A DNA stretch of 64,000 nt, taken from contig NZ_LMJT01000042.1 of NCBI RefSeq assembly GCF_001429395.1, positions 116,398-180,397 of the forward strand. Reading direction: 5' to 3'. The notes below the pieces were generated by a model. It made no database searches. It was not told where the DNA came from and was given only the letters and a program-made list of their open reading frames with translations. Origin of the DNA: Allobosea sp. Root381. GTDB taxonomy: Bacteria > Pseudomonadota > Alphaproteobacteria > Rhizobiales > Beijerinckiaceae. Shown here one piece after another: positions 8,245-17,111 of the stretch. The position numbers and the translations under genes are program-made. Numbering within the stretch: position 1 is the first letter of the stretch; every line of letters begins with the position of its first letter.

Positions 8245-9068
8245 CGGAGCTCTCCGACCCACTCGACGATCTTGGCGGTGAAGGCATCCGGCCGCGAGAT
8301 CGGGAAGAAATGCCCGCCGCTGTCGAGGAGAATCTTGCGGGCTCCCGGCAGCGCGGTGGCCAGTTGGTCCTGCATGAAGGAAGGCACGATCATGTCGTCG
8401 CGCGCGCCCAGGACCAGCGTGGGCATCGGCAGCGCGGCGATCTCCGCCGAGCCGTCGAAGGACAGCAGCCCATCGATCCGCTCCCGCACCACCGCGCACT
8501 CTGCGGCCGTGGACGGCGCAGTGGCCAGGGCGGCCTCGTAGACGGCCCAGTTCGCCTCGAGCCAGGCCGGCGGATAGGCGATCAGCACGGCGGTCGCGGC
8601 ATAGGCCTGCGGATTGTCGTCGAGCATGGTCCGGCGGGCCTGGAAGAAGCCGCTGAGATAGCGACTCTGCTTCAGCCAGGTCGCGCTGAGGATCAGCCCG
8701 TCGAGCCGCTCGGGCCCGATCCGCCCCAGCGCCTGGCCGATGCAGCCGCCGGTCGAATGGCCGAGCAGCACCGCACGCTCGACGCCCGCCGCATCGAGCA
8801 CCGCGAGGCAGTCGCGCGCGAGTTGGTCGATCGTGCAGGGCGCCGTACCGCGGCTGCTCGCCCCGATGCCGCGCTGGTCGAAGCGGATGACGCGGAAGGA
8901 GCGCGCCAGCGTCGTGGCATTGCCCGCCCAGAAGCCTGCCGTTCCGCCGAGGCCGCTGACCAGCAGCAGCGCGGGCCCCTCCCCCTCCGAGAAAGCCTGC
9001 AGCACCGCGCCGTCGGGCGTCCGGGCAGTGAAGGCGCCGTCCGGCGCCGCCGAGATCGCCACGCTCAT
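8241..9068 (-). CDS. Alpha/beta hydrolase
   Basis: About 275 aa with the alpha/beta-hydrolase fold: an oxyanion-hole region near GLGGTAGFW, nucleophile elbow GHSTGG (Ser105), an Asp in LGARDDMIVP and a C-terminal His in DSGGHFFP. Related proteins cleave esters, lactones or C-C bonds. No signal peptide, so cytoplasmic. The gene overlaps both neighbours by 4 bp (start against the NIPSNAP stop, stop against the NadX-like start), so these three are one operon. A beta-ketoadipate enol-lactonase-like role is possible but not demonstrable. Confidence 0.85.
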   Translation of the reverse strand: MSVAISAAPDGAFTARTPDGAVLQAFSEGEGPALLLVSGLGGTAGFWAGNATTLARSFRVIRFDQRGIGASSRGTAPCTIDQLARDCLAVLDAAGVERAVLLGHSTGGCIGQALGRIGPERLDGLILSATWLKQSRYLSGFFQARRTMLDDNPQAYAATAVLIAYPPAWLEANWAVYEAALATAPSTAAECAVVRERIDGLLSFDGSAEIAALPMPTLVLGARDDMIVPSFMQDQLATALPGARKILLDSGGHFFPISRPDAFTAKIVEWVGELR

Positions 9069-9382
9069 TGCAGCGGCGAGTAGGAAACCGGGGTCAGGAT
9101 GCGCGTGTCCTGGATGTCGATCAGCCCGTCGACGCGCTTGAGATAATCCTGCCAGCGCGGGTCGGCGAGCATCGCCTTGCGCTTGGCGGCCCGTTGATCG
9201 AGGCTGTCATAGGCCCAGAGCGCGACGACATGGTTCAGCTCGCCGATCTCGGTGGTGAAATAGGCGATGAAGCTGCCGAGATGCTCCTTTTGCAGCGGCA
9301 GCCCATGCTCGCCATAAATCTTCACGAACTCGGCGAGCTTGCCCGCCTTGATGCGATAGTCGCGCTCTTCATAGATCATCAT
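9065..9382 (-). CDS. NIPSNAP family protein
   Basis: About 105 aa, a single ferredoxin-like NIPSNAP domain: YEERDYRIKAGKLAEFV at the start, then a central GELNHVVALWAYDSLDQRAAKR, then an ILTPVSYSPLQ tail. Bacterial members are small cytoplasmic proteins often encoded beside catabolic dehydrogenases and hydrolases; their chemistry is largely unknown. The stop overlaps the hydrolase start by 4 bp. Confidence 0.85.
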   Translation of the reverse strand: MMIYEERDYRIKAGKLAEFVKIYGEHGLPLQKEHLGSFIAYFTTEIGELNHVVALWAYDSLDQRAAKRKAMLADPRWQDYLKRVDGLIDIQDTRILTPVSYSPLQ

Positions 9383-9462
9383 AGCCCCCGTATAGCCGCT
9401 TGGCTTGCGGTAGTAGGGCGGCTGGCTCCCGGCCTGTCAATCGCGGGTGGCGCGCTCCGGCG

Positions 9463-10218
9463 TCAGCTCATCCCGCCATCGACATGCCAGACCTGGCCGG
9501 TGACGTAGGATGCGGCGGGAGAGGCCAGGAAGGCGATCACAGCCGCGACCTCCTCCGGTCCGCCGCGCCGGCCGAGGGGGATCAGGCCCTCCATCCGGGC
9601 GATGGCCTCTGGCGAAAGCTTGCTGCCGCGCCCCTCATCCTTGCGGATCAGGCCGGGCGCGACGGCGTTCACGGTGATCCCCTCGGCGGCAAGCTCGCGG
9701 GACAAAAGCCGGACCAGCGTTTCCAGCGCCGCCCGGCTCGTCGCCGTCGCCGCGAAGGCATCGAGGTCGCGGCTCAGGACATGCGCGGTGAAGGACGACG
9801 TCGCGACCACCCGCGCATCGGAACCGGCGGCAAGCAGCGGGCGCGCCTTGCGCACCAGCCGCAGGAAGGCGATCACCGCCTCGTCCATCACCCGGCGCAG
9901 GTCGTCATCCGCCATGGCCAGCGCGCCGCCGCGATAGGCCGCACCGGCAACCGGGACCAATGCGTCGAGGCGGCCGAAGGCATCGGCGGCAGTCTCGACC
10001 GCCCGTTCCGCCACGCCATTCGCGCCGAGATCGCCGAGGCAGGTCGCGACGCTCGCCCCCTGCGCCCGGGCATGGGCGGCGACCGCGTCGAGCCCCGCCG
10101 CATTGGCGCGGGTGTGCAGCATCAGCCCGACGCCAGGCGCGGCCATCAGGCGGGCGGTCGCCCGCCCGATGCCGCTCGCGGCCCCGGTGATCAGATAGGC
10201 GCGCTGAAGCCCGGCCAT
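9463..10218 (-). CDS. SDR-family protein lacking the catalytic Tyr and Lys
   Basis: About 251 aa. The nucleotide-binding motif ITGAASGIGRA and the C-terminal VTGQVWHVDGGMS are intact, but the YxxxK site reads T-A-T-S-R (in FAATATSRAALE), so both catalytic Tyr and Lys are replaced, by Thr and Arg. The NNAG element is also altered (PVAGAAYRGG). It may be a non-catalytic or altered-chemistry member. It lies 80 nt upstream of the NIPSNAP gene and 82 nt downstream of the saccharopine-like gene, probably in the same operon. The ORF is intact and has no frameshift, so it is not an obvious pseudogene. Confidence 0.8.
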   Translation of the reverse strand: MAGLQRAYLITGAASGIGRATARLMAAPGVGLMLHTRANAAGLDAVAAHARAQGASVATCLGDLGANGVAERAVETAADAFGRLDALVPVAGAAYRGGALAMADDDLRRVMDEAVIAFLRLVRKARPLLAAGSDARVVATSSFTAHVLSRDLDAFAATATSRAALETLVRLLSRELAAEGITVNAVAPGLIRKDEGRGSKLSPEAIARMEGLIPLGRRGGPEEVAAVIAFLASPAASYVTGQVWHVDGGMS

Positions 10219-10300
10219 GGCATGATCCTTTCGCTGCTCGGCTCACCGGCAGCGTGGCCGTGGCTCCCTCGTGCCTTGATCGGCCGGAACCCGCTCGCGA

Positions 10301-11431
10301 TCAAGCCGCGTCGCGGGCCTCCTCGACGAGGACGAGCTTCGCCTGGTCGTCGCTGCGGGTTTCCCGCGCCAGGCGAGAGCCGGCGCGCGTGGAGAGGAAG
10401 TCGGCGAGCGAGGCATCCTCCTGCCGCACGAAGCCGGCCTGCGGCAGCTTGCCCGCGAGGAACAGCTCGACCATCGCGACGCAGCCGGCAGCGGTGGTGA
10501 GCTGGATCGCGCTCATCTCCTCGCTGCCGTCATAGCGCAGCACGACGCTGTCTTCCTCCAGGCGCCCGGCCTTCTCGCCGATGCCGGTGACGAAGATCAC
10601 GACCACGTCCTTGCGGGTGAAGGGCGCCGCCTGCTTCAGGATGCGCCGCATCGTCTCCTTGTCATCGGCGAGATCGAGGCCGCGCAGCAGGAGCTTCATG
10701 ATCTCGGCATGGCCGGGATAGCGCAGCGTCTTGTAGCTCATGTCGCGGACCTTGCCGGCCAGCGTCTCGGTCAGCGTGCCGAGCCCGCCCGAGGTGTTGA
10801 ATGCCTCATAGGCGACGCCGTCGATCATCACGCCCTCGAGCCCCTCGAGCGCCGGCACCAGGATCGGCTTGCCGTCGAAGACGATCTCGCACGGATTGCA
10901 GTACTCGTTGATCAGCCCGTCGACCGACCAGGTGACGTTGTAGCGCAGCGCGTTGGTCGGATAGAGCGGCAGCGCGCCGACCCGCATCTTGATCGTCTTC
11001 ACGGTGTCGAAGCGCGCCGCCATGTCGGCGCCGAGGATGCAGATGAAGCCCGGCGCAAGCCCGCATTGCGGCACCAGCGCGACGTTCGCTCCGGCCCCGA
11101 TCTCCTTGATATAGGCGGTCGTCGCGACATCTTCGGTCAGGTCGAAGTAGTGCGTGCCGGTCTCGACCGCGACGCGGGCGATGCCCTTGTTGAGGAAATA
11201 GGGGCAGGCGCTGACGACGATGTCGCGATCGGCCAGGAAGGCGCGCAGCCGCTCGAGATCGGCCGCATCGACCGTCTCGGTGGCGAAGCCCTGCCCGGCG
11301 GCCAGAGCCAGCTGCTCGGCAGAAGCATCGGCGAGCGTGACCTCATGCCCTTGCCTGGCCAGCATTCCGGCAATGATCACACCGATCTGCCCCGCACCCA
11401 GCACCGCGATGCGCTTGCGTTCCGTCTTCAT
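10301..11431 (-). CDS. Saccharopine dehydrogenase-like NAD(P)-binding protein
   Basis: About 376 aa. The N-terminal Rossmann motif VLGAGQIGVIIAGML is followed by the saccharopine dehydrogenase/lysine 6-dehydrogenase-type substrate domain (PQCGLAPGFICILGAD, NTSGGLGTLTETLAGK). Family members oxidise or reduce lysine-derived secondary amines. The ATG at 11431 has GGGGAG about 7 nt upstream; the longer ORF to 11476 is rejected. It is the first gene of the minus-strand set ending with the NadX-like gene and is next to an Lrp-type regulator, in keeping with amino-acid catabolism. Confidence 0.8.
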   Translation of the reverse strand: MKTERKRIAVLGAGQIGVIIAGMLARQGHEVTLADASAEQLALAAGQGFATETVDAADLERLRAFLADRDIVVSACPYFLNKGIARVAVETGTHYFDLTEDVATTAYIKEIGAGANVALVPQCGLAPGFICILGADMAARFDTVKTIKMRVGALPLYPTNALRYNVTWSVDGLINEYCNPCEIVFDGKPILVPALEGLEGVMIDGVAYEAFNTSGGLGTLTETLAGKVRDMSYKTLRYPGHAEIMKLLLRGLDLADDKETMRRILKQAAPFTRKDVVVIFVTGIGEKAGRLEEDSVVLRYDGSEEMSAIQLTTAAGCVAMVELFLAGKLPQAGFVRQEDASLADFLSTRAGSRLARETRSDDQAKLVLVEEARDAA

Positions 11432-11654
11432 CGTCTGTCTCCCCGGCCTTTGCCGTCCCGCGGCTCCACCGCGCACGAATCTGGCTTTCCGTTATCCGGG
11501 AGCCTCGCGGCGGCAAAAAGTGCCGAAACGACAAAATTCAGAGGGATATAAGATGAATATAAAGGTAAATGCGTGATTCCATAGCAAAACCATCAGAGCG
11601 CATGGCGCTCGGCGGCCGCCATAGGCGCCTGCTGGCTTGATCGCCCGCAGTCGA

Positions 11655-12098
11655 TCAGCGTTCGAATTTGCGGGCGAGCAGGATGGAAGAGGTCGTCCGA
11701 CGCACGCCATCCATCTCCGCGATCCAGTCGATGATCTCGTCCAGATGCGTCGAGGTCGTGCAACGGATCTTGACGAACAGGTCGAAAGGCCCGCTCAGCG
11801 TGTAGCATTGGACGATCTCGGGCCGTTTCTTCAGCGCCGCCACGACATTGCCCTGCTGCTTCACCTCGAGTTCGATCATGATCACGGCGGAAAGGGACGC
11901 CGTCTGCTCCCGGTCCTTGCCGATGATCGTCGTATAGCCGGCGATGACGCCCTCGCGCTCGAGCCTCGCCAGCCTCCCCTGCACCGTCGCCCGCGAGACA
12001 CCCAGCATCTTGGCGATTTCCGCCAGCGAGGTCCGTGCATTCGCGGTCAGGATGCTGATGAGTTCCTGGTCCTTCCGCGCATCCGCCGGCCGCGCCAT
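11655..12098 (-). CDS. Lrp/AsnC-family transcriptional regulator
   Basis: About 147 aa. The N-terminal winged helix (DQELISILTANARTSLAEIAKMLGVSRATVQGRL, split here only for description) is followed by an RAM/AsnC ligand-binding domain (SGPFDLFVKI, EIIDWIAEMDGV). The ATG at 12098 has GAGGTG upstream. It lies upstream of the saccharopine-like gene on the same strand (223-nt gap, AT-rich near 11520-11580), so it may regulate that operon in response to an amino acid. The 11432-11654 gap probably holds that operon's promoter. Confidence 0.88.
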   Translation of the reverse strand: MARPADARKDQELISILTANARTSLAEIAKMLGVSRATVQGRLARLEREGVIAGYTTIIGKDREQTASLSAVIMIELEVKQQGNVVAALKKRPEIVQCYTLSGPFDLFVKIRCTTSTHLDEIIDWIAEMDGVRRTTSSILLARKFER

Positions 12099-12243
12099 CC
12101 CGTACACCTCGCTCGTTTCACTGACGAATGAAGGTAAACCAGCGCCCCCGACCCGCCAAGGGGGCGACGCGCGCGCTCCCGCAGGTTGCCATTCGCTCCT
12201 GGCCCCGCCAAACACGTGGCGACCGCGTATCAATGGTAAGAGC

Positions 12244-13545
12244 ATGGACAGCGACCAGAAACGCCTCGCCGCGCTGCGGCGGCTCCTCGCCGAGGCCCAT
12301 CAGAAGCTCGGCCTCAAGCTCGGCTTCCGGCTCTGGGACGGCAGCCATGTCCCGTCAGCCTGGCCCGCCGACGGGCTTGCCATCGCCATCAACGATTCCG
12401 GCGCTGTGGCAGCCCTCGTCCGCAAGCCCAGGCTCGACACGCTGCTCAACCTGCATGTGACCGACCGGATCGCGCTGCTCAACGGCTCGATCTTCGATCT
12501 GGCCAGCGCACGGCCCGAGGGCAAGGTCGGCCGCCTCGCCCGCACCATCTCCAAGGGCGCCGTCCTCGACGTATTCCGCCGCTTCGTCTTCGCACCGGGC
12601 GCAGCGCCCAGCACAGTCGGCCATCTCAAGGGCGACGCGATCGCCCGCGATGGCGCACCCGCCACCAACAAGGCCAATATCGCCTATCATTACGACGTCT
12701 CGAACGCTTTCTACCGGCTCTTCCTCGATGAGGAGATGGTCTACACCTGCGCCTACTTCACCGAGGATCATCGCGATCTGGAGCGGGCCCAGCGCGACAA
12801 GCTCGACATGATCTGCCGCAAGCTGCGCCTGAAACCCGGCGACCGGCTGCTCGACATCGGTTGCGGCTGGGGCGCGCTGGTCTGCCATGCCGCGCAGCAT
12901 TACGGCGTCGAGGCGCATGGCGTGACGCTGGCCGAGGAGCAGCTGGCGCTGGCCCGCGAGAAGGTCGAGCGGCTCGGCCTGCAGGGCAAGGTCACGCTCC
13001 ATCTCAAGGACTTCACCCAGATGGACGGCGAGTTCGACAAGATCTCGTCGATCGGGATGTTCGAGCATGTCGGCATCGCCAACCACCCGACCTATTTCCA
13101 GGCGGTGAACCGGCTGCTCAAGCCCCGCGGGCTCTATCTCCACCACAGCATCTCGCGCCGGGCCAAGAAGACAGACAAGGCCTTCAACAAGATGCCGGCC
13201 GAGTACCGCGCGCTGGTGCGCTACATCTTCCCCGGCGGCGAGCTCGACCATCTCGGCATGTCGATCGCCAATCTCGAGCGCCATGGCTTCGAGGTCCACG
13301 ATGTCGAGGGCTGGCGCGAGCATTACCAGCGCACGACGCGGCTGTGGTGGGAGCGGCTCGAGGCCAACAAGGCAAAGGCCGAGGCCGAAATCGGCCCCGA
13401 GCGGACGCGGATGTGGCTGCTCTATCTCGCCGGCTGCTCGCTCGCCTTCGAACGCGGCGGCGCGCTGATCAACCAGACGCTGGTCTCGAAGCGCCGCAAG
13501 GGCCCCTCCGGTCTGCCGCTGACGCGCGAGGATCTCTATCGCTGA
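12244..13545 (+). CDS. cfa: Cyclopropane-fatty-acyl-phospholipid synthase
   Basis: About 433 aa. The SAM-binding motif DIGCGWGALVCHAAQ is followed by the CFA-specific VEAHGVTLAEEQLALA, GMFEHVG, and a C-terminal WREHYQRT and LYLAGCSLAFERG. YHYDVSNAFYRLFLDEEMVYTCAYF is the family signature ahead of the SAM fold. It methylenates unsaturated acyl chains of membrane phospholipids using SAM. The ATG at 12244 follows AATGGTAAGAGC; an upstream extension overlaps the Lrp promoter and is not conserved. It is divergent from the Lrp gene. Confidence 0.92.
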   Translation: MDSDQKRLAALRRLLAEAHQKLGLKLGFRLWDGSHVPSAWPADGLAIAINDSGAVAALVRKPRLDTLLNLHVTDRIALLNGSIFDLASARPEGKVGRLARTISKGAVLDVFRRFVFAPGAAPSTVGHLKGDAIARDGAPATNKANIAYHYDVSNAFYRLFLDEEMVYTCAYFTEDHRDLERAQRDKLDMICRKLRLKPGDRLLDIGCGWGALVCHAAQHYGVEAHGVTLAEEQLALAREKVERLGLQGKVTLHLKDFTQMDGEFDKISSIGMFEHVGIANHPTYFQAVNRLLKPRGLYLHHSISRRAKKTDKAFNKMPAEYRALVRYIFPGGELDHLGMSIANLERHGFEVHDVEGWREHYQRTTRLWWERLEANKAKAEAEIGPERTRMWLLYLAGCSLAFERGGALINQTLVSKRRKGPSGLPLTREDLYR

Positions 13546-13575
13546 GGCGTCTCGCACAGGTTGAAGCGCGCTGTC

Positions 13576-13668
13576 CCGTCATTGCGAGGAGCGTAAGCGA
13601 CGAAGCAATCCAGGAGCGGCAGCGCTCTACGCCTCCCTGGATTGCTTCGCTTGCGCTCGCAATGACGG
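13576..13668. repeat. Palindromic REP-type element
   Basis: The outer arms CCGTCATTGCGAG and CTCGCAATGACGG are perfectly complementary. Inner arms CGAAGCAATCCAGG and CCTGGATTGCTTCG are also complementary, with a short GC-rich centre. This CGTCATTGCGAG...GAAGCAATCCAG palindrome is a common intergenic element in Bosea, Bradyrhizobium and relatives. It follows cfa and may act as a terminator or a mobile palindromic unit. Confidence 0.7.
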
Positions 13669-14007
13669 CCAACCAAGGCGCGACCGCCTGCTCGAAATGT
13701 TATCCCCGCCCCCTGCCCCCGTGCCTATTCTCCGCTCGCTCCGCCCGACCAAGGGGGCTGTCGCGAGGCGTCGTGCGGCCGGGCGGGGTAGCGGTGTTCG
13801 TGGAGGCAGCCGTCGCTGGCTGCCGCTGCGAAGGGCGCGCCGCCGCGACGGGCCGAACAGGCAGGCCCGGAGCGGCGGCGGGACCGAAAGAAAACCGCGC
13901 GCGGGGTCGGCAGGCGGCTGGTTCCAAGCCGCTTCGACATCGACATTCGGCTGCGGCGAAAGCCGCCGGCCTGCAGGCCCCGCGCATCCCCTCGGATACG
14001 CTCCAGC
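13669..14007. other. Intergenic stretch without a supported gene
   Basis: Very GC-rich DNA between the palindromic element and the terminator of the DUF2853 gene. Open frames exist on both strands but their Arg/Pro/Ala-rich translations have no recognisable domain, and no ribosome-binding site precedes them. Nothing functional is seen. Confidence 0.5.
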
Positions 14008-14045
14008 CCGAAAACCCCGCGGCCGAGGCCGGACGGGGCTTTCGG
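14008..14045 (-). terminator. Rho-independent-type terminator of the DUF2853 gene
   Basis: On the minus strand CCGAAAGCCCCG pairs with CGGGGTTTTCGG through a GC-rich inner stem (GGCC...GGCC). It lies 8 nt after the DUF2853 stop codon. The stem-loop type is typical of GC-rich alphaproteobacterial terminators. Confidence 0.65.
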
Positions 14046-14053
14046 CGCGTGGA

Positions 14054-14371
14054 CTACTTCTTCACGAAGAGGTCGAGCTTTCCGTGATGCTCGGCCAGCA
14101 GATAGTAGAAGGTCAGGCGCGACTTAGTCCTGTCGGCCTTCATGTGCTCGCAGATCGCCTTGATCGAGCCTTCGAGGTCGCCTGCCGTCAGCCCGAGCTT
14201 CTTCTTCAGGAAGTTGTCGCGGACGCGTTCGATCTCGGCGGGGTCGGAACAGGCAACGTAGCGGGTATCCGGCTTGCTCATCACGAGCGCATAGGATTTC
14301 GACATGCCGGCAAAGGCAGCCTCGTTGAGCGGCTTCTTGGCGAACTTCTTGACGTCGGCGAGGTGATCCAT
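14054..14371 (-). CDS. DUF2853 family protein
   Basis: About 105 aa, cytoplasmic. It matches DUF2853 by its N-terminus MDHLADVKKFAKK, the central SKPDTRYVACSDPAEIERVR and the C-terminal RLTFYYLLAEHHGKL. Function is unknown; small, charged and helical. The ATG at 14371 starts the conserved domain; an upstream extension is unlikely. It has its own terminator and is probably monocistronic. Confidence 0.85.
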   Translation of the reverse strand: MDHLADVKKFAKKPLNEAAFAGMSKSYALVMSKPDTRYVACSDPAEIERVRDNFLKKKLGLTAGDLEGSIKAICEHMKADRTKSRLTFYYLLAEHHGKLDLFVKK

Positions 14372-14516
14372 CGTTAGCCCCCTGTAAGCCGAGCAACGGC
14401 GTGCCCGGCATGTCGCTTGTCGCACGGGCAAACGTTAACGCGCTTTTATCGGGCAGGCGAGGGGCAGGTTAACTTTTCGGAAGAGGCGCGCCCCTCCCGA
14501 ATCGTCCAGACGCCAC

Positions 14517-15059
14517 TCAGGGCAGGACCACCACGGGAGTACCCATGCCGACACGCTCGTACAGATCGGCGACGTCGCGATTGTGCATGCGGAAGCAGCC
14601 ATAGGAGGCCGCGGTGCCGACCGACCGCGGCATGTTGGTGCCGTGGATCGCATATTCGCCGCCGGGCCCGAGGCCGATGACGCGCGCGCCCATCGGGTTG
14701 CGCGGCGAGCCGCCGGGGATGACGTCCGGCAGATGCGGATTGTCGCGCTTCACCGAGGCCGGCGGGCTCCAGGCCGGATCGACCTGCATCTCCTCGACAT
14801 ACTTCACGCCGCGCCACTGCTTGCCGGCCTTGCCGACGGCGATGGTGTAGCGGATCGCCTCTCCCGGCGCGGTGACGAAGTAGAGGCGCCGCTCCCCCGT
14901 CCGGATGACGATCGTGCCGGGATGGTAGCGGGCGTCCCGCAACTCCACCATCTCGCGCGCCAAAGCCGGGCCGCCGGAGAGCGAGAGCGGCAGCGCTACC
15001 GTCGCCGCGGCCAGCAAGATGTCGATCGAACGCCTGCCCATGAGCCGAACCTTCCGCAT
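14517..15059 (-). CDS. L,D-transpeptidase (YkuD domain)
   Basis: About 180 aa. An N-terminal signal peptide (to about ALAR) is followed by a YkuD domain with the HGTN motif and the catalytic SYGCFRM (His and Cys of the S-x-G-C-x-R-M/L motif present). It works in the periplasm, forming 3-3 peptidoglycan cross-links or attaching proteins to peptidoglycan. Alphaproteobacteria commonly encode many paralogues. Alternative start M7 (15041) is possible. An imperfect inverted repeat GAATCGACG/CGTCGATTC (15094-15130) lies upstream. Confidence 0.88.
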   Translation of the reverse strand: MRKVRLMGRRSIDILLAAATVALPLSLSGGPALAREMVELRDARYHPGTIVIRTGERRLYFVTAPGEAIRYTIAVGKAGKQWRGVKYVEEMQVDPAWSPPASVKRDNPHLPDVIPGGSPRNPMGARVIGLGPGGEYAIHGTNMPRSVGTAASYGCFRMHNRDVADLYERVGMGTPVVVLP

Positions 15060-15175
15060 GAAGCACAGGCGGCAGGTTTGGGGCCGAGGCCCTGAATCGA
15101 CGGTTGAACAACGTGGTGAAGCGTCGATTCAGAATGAATCGGCGGTGAAGCCCTCCCCGCCCTGCCTTGCCGGCC

Positions 15176-16012
15176 TCAGGCGGCAGGGCTGACCCGATGC
15201 TGTTGCGGCAGCAGGAAGGGCAGGCCGGGCGACGGGGCGCGGCCGAGCGAGAGATTGACCTTGAAGACCTGGCGCAGCAGCGCGTCGTCCAGCGTCCTCG
15301 CCGGTGCGCCCTGGGCGATGATCCGGCCCTGGTCCATCACCACGAGATGGTCGGCATAGGTCACGGCGAGGTTGAGGTCGTGCAGCACGATCAGCACCGC
15401 GACGCCGCGCGAGGCGATGTTGCGCGCCATGTCGAGCAGCGCGAGCTGGTGGCAGAGGTCGAGGCTCGCGATCGGCTCGTCGAGGAACAGCGCCTGCCGG
15501 CTGGCGATGCTGCGGCCGGCCTCGATCTGGCAAAGCACCCGGGCGAACTGCACGCGCTGCTGCTCGCCGCCGGACAGGGTCTGGTAGCGTCGCGCGGCGA
15601 GATCGAGCACGCCCGCCGCCGCCAGGCATTCACCGACCAGCGCCTCGCGACGCTGGCGCGGCAGCGCCCGGCCGATGCCGTCGACGCCGAGGCTCGCCAC
15701 CTCGTAGACGCTGAACGGGAAGACAAGCCGGGCATGCTGCGCCATCACCGCGCGCTGGCAGGCGAGCCGCCAGGCCGGGATCGCGTGCAGGTTCTCGCCG
15801 TCGATCAGGATTTCGCCGGAAGAGGGCTTCGCCTCGCCGGTGATGAGCTTGAGCAGGGTCGATTTGCCGGCGCCGTTCGGGCCGATCAGGATCGTCGTCG
15901 TTCCGGGCACCAGGGCCAGCGAGGCTTCGCTGACGAGCGCCCGCCCGCCGGCATTGAAGCCCACTCCCCGTGCGGAGACGATGATGTCATCACCCGTTCC
16001 GGCTTCAGACAT
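15176..16012 (-). CDS. hmuV: Heme ABC transporter ATP-binding protein
   Basis: About 278 aa. Walker A GPNGAGKST (44-52), signature LSGGEQQRV, Walker B LFLDEPIASLD and HDLNLA are intact. The heme-importer assignment rests on the gene order hmuT-hmuU-hmuV, the 8-bp overlap with hmuU, and the divergent heme-degradation genes. It powers heme transfer across the inner membrane. Confidence 0.9.
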   Translation of the reverse strand: MSEAGTGDDIIVSARGVGFNAGGRALVSEASLALVPGTTTILIGPNGAGKSTLLKLITGEAKPSSGEILIDGENLHAIPAWRLACQRAVMAQHARLVFPFSVYEVASLGVDGIGRALPRQRREALVGECLAAAGVLDLAARRYQTLSGGEQQRVQFARVLCQIEAGRSIASRQALFLDEPIASLDLCHQLALLDMARNIASRGVAVLIVLHDLNLAVTYADHLVVMDQGRIIAQGAPARTLDDALLRQVFKVNLSLGRAPSPGLPFLLPQQHRVSPAA

Positions 16013-17111
16013 CGATCAGCCCCTGGCGACGCAGTAGCAGCCACAGGAAGAACGGCGCGCCGATCGCCGCCGTGACGATGCCGATCGGCAGTTCCGCCGG
16101 CGCCACGATCAGCCGCGCGACGATATCGGCTGCGACGAGCAGGATCGCCCCGCCCAGCGCCGAGAGCGGCAGCAGCAGGCGGTGGTCGGGGCCGACCGCG
16201 AGGCGGATCAGATGCGGCACCACGATGCCGACGAAGCCGATCAGCCCGGCCGCCGCCACGCTCGCGCCGACCGCGAGCGCCACCAGCACGATCGCCAGCG
16301 CCTTGATGCGCTGGACCGGAATGCCGAGATGGTAGGCCTCGGCCTCGCCCAGCATCAGCCCGTTGAGCCCGCGTGCCAGCAACGGCATGGCGAAGAGCAG
16401 CGGCACGATGATCGGCGCTATGGCCGAGAGCTTTGTCCAGCTCGCGCCGCCGAGGCTGCCCATCGACCAGAAGGTCAGGTCGCGCAACTGACGGTCGTCG
16501 GAGATGAAGGCGAGCAACCCGGTGAGCGCACCGGCAAGGGCGCCGAGCGCGACGCCGGCAAGCAGCATGGTCGCAACCGAGGTACGGCCCTGGCGCGTCG
16601 CGATCAGGTAGAGCGCCAGCGTCGAGATCAGTCCGCCGCAGAAGGCGCCGAAGGGCAGCACTGCAAAGGGCAGCTTCATCAGCGTACCGGTGAGGAAGCG
16701 GTCTCCCAGCACGATGGTCGCGGCCGCCGCGAGCCCGGCGCCGGCGGAGACGCCGACGAGGCCCGGATCGGCCAGCGGATTGCGGAACAACCCCTGCATC
16801 AGGGCACCAGAGACGGCAAGGCCCGCACCGACGAGCAGCCCCAGCAGGACGCGCGGCAGCCGGATGTTCATCACGACGAGAACGTCGCGGCCATCGAGCA
16901 GCGCCGTGTCCCCGGTCAGCCGCGCCCACAGGATCTCGGCCACGCGCCCGGGCGCGATCGCGATCGCCCCCTGCCCTACGGCGACCAGCGCCAGCAGCAC
17001 ACAGCCGAGCGCCAGCCCGACCACGGCGAAGACGGCGAGCCGGCGTCGCCCCGCGACCAGCGAGGCAAGGCCGGCTGACAGCGCCGGCACGGGAGGCGAT
17101 GCGAGTGTCAC
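16005..17111 (-). CDS. hmuU: Heme/iron ABC transporter permease (FecCD/BtuC type)
   Basis: About 368 aa, around ten hydrophobic segments. FecCD-family signatures are visible: the N-terminal RLPRVLLGLLVGAGLAVSG, then NPLADPGLVGVSAGAG, and GFVGIVVPHLIRL near the C-terminus. The GTG at 17111 overlaps the hmuT stop (GTGA) and its stop region overlaps hmuV by 8 bp, indicating tight coupling. It forms the transmembrane channel of the heme importer. Confidence 0.92.
   Translation of the reverse strand: MTLASPPVPALSAGLASLVAGRRRLAVFAVVGLALGCVLLALVAVGQGAIAIAPGRVAEILWARLTGDTALLDGRDVLVVMNIRLPRVLLGLLVGAGLAVSGALMQGLFRNPLADPGLVGVSAGAGLAAAATIVLGDRFLTGTLMKLPFAVLPFGAFCGGLISTLALYLIATRQGRTSVATMLLAGVALGALAGALTGLLAFISDDRQLRDLTFWSMGSLGGASWTKLSAIAPIIVPLLFAMPLLARGLNGLMLGEAEAYHLGIPVQRIKALAIVLVALAVGASVAAAGLIGFVGIVVPHLIRLAVGPDHRLLLPLSALGGAILLVAADIVARLIVAPAELPIGIVTAAIGAPFFLWLLLRRQGLIDV

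Noticed and set aside
13697..14377. 226-codon plus-strand ORF
   Set aside because: Its second half is antisense to the DUF2853 gene and the first half is low-complexity GC-rich DNA.
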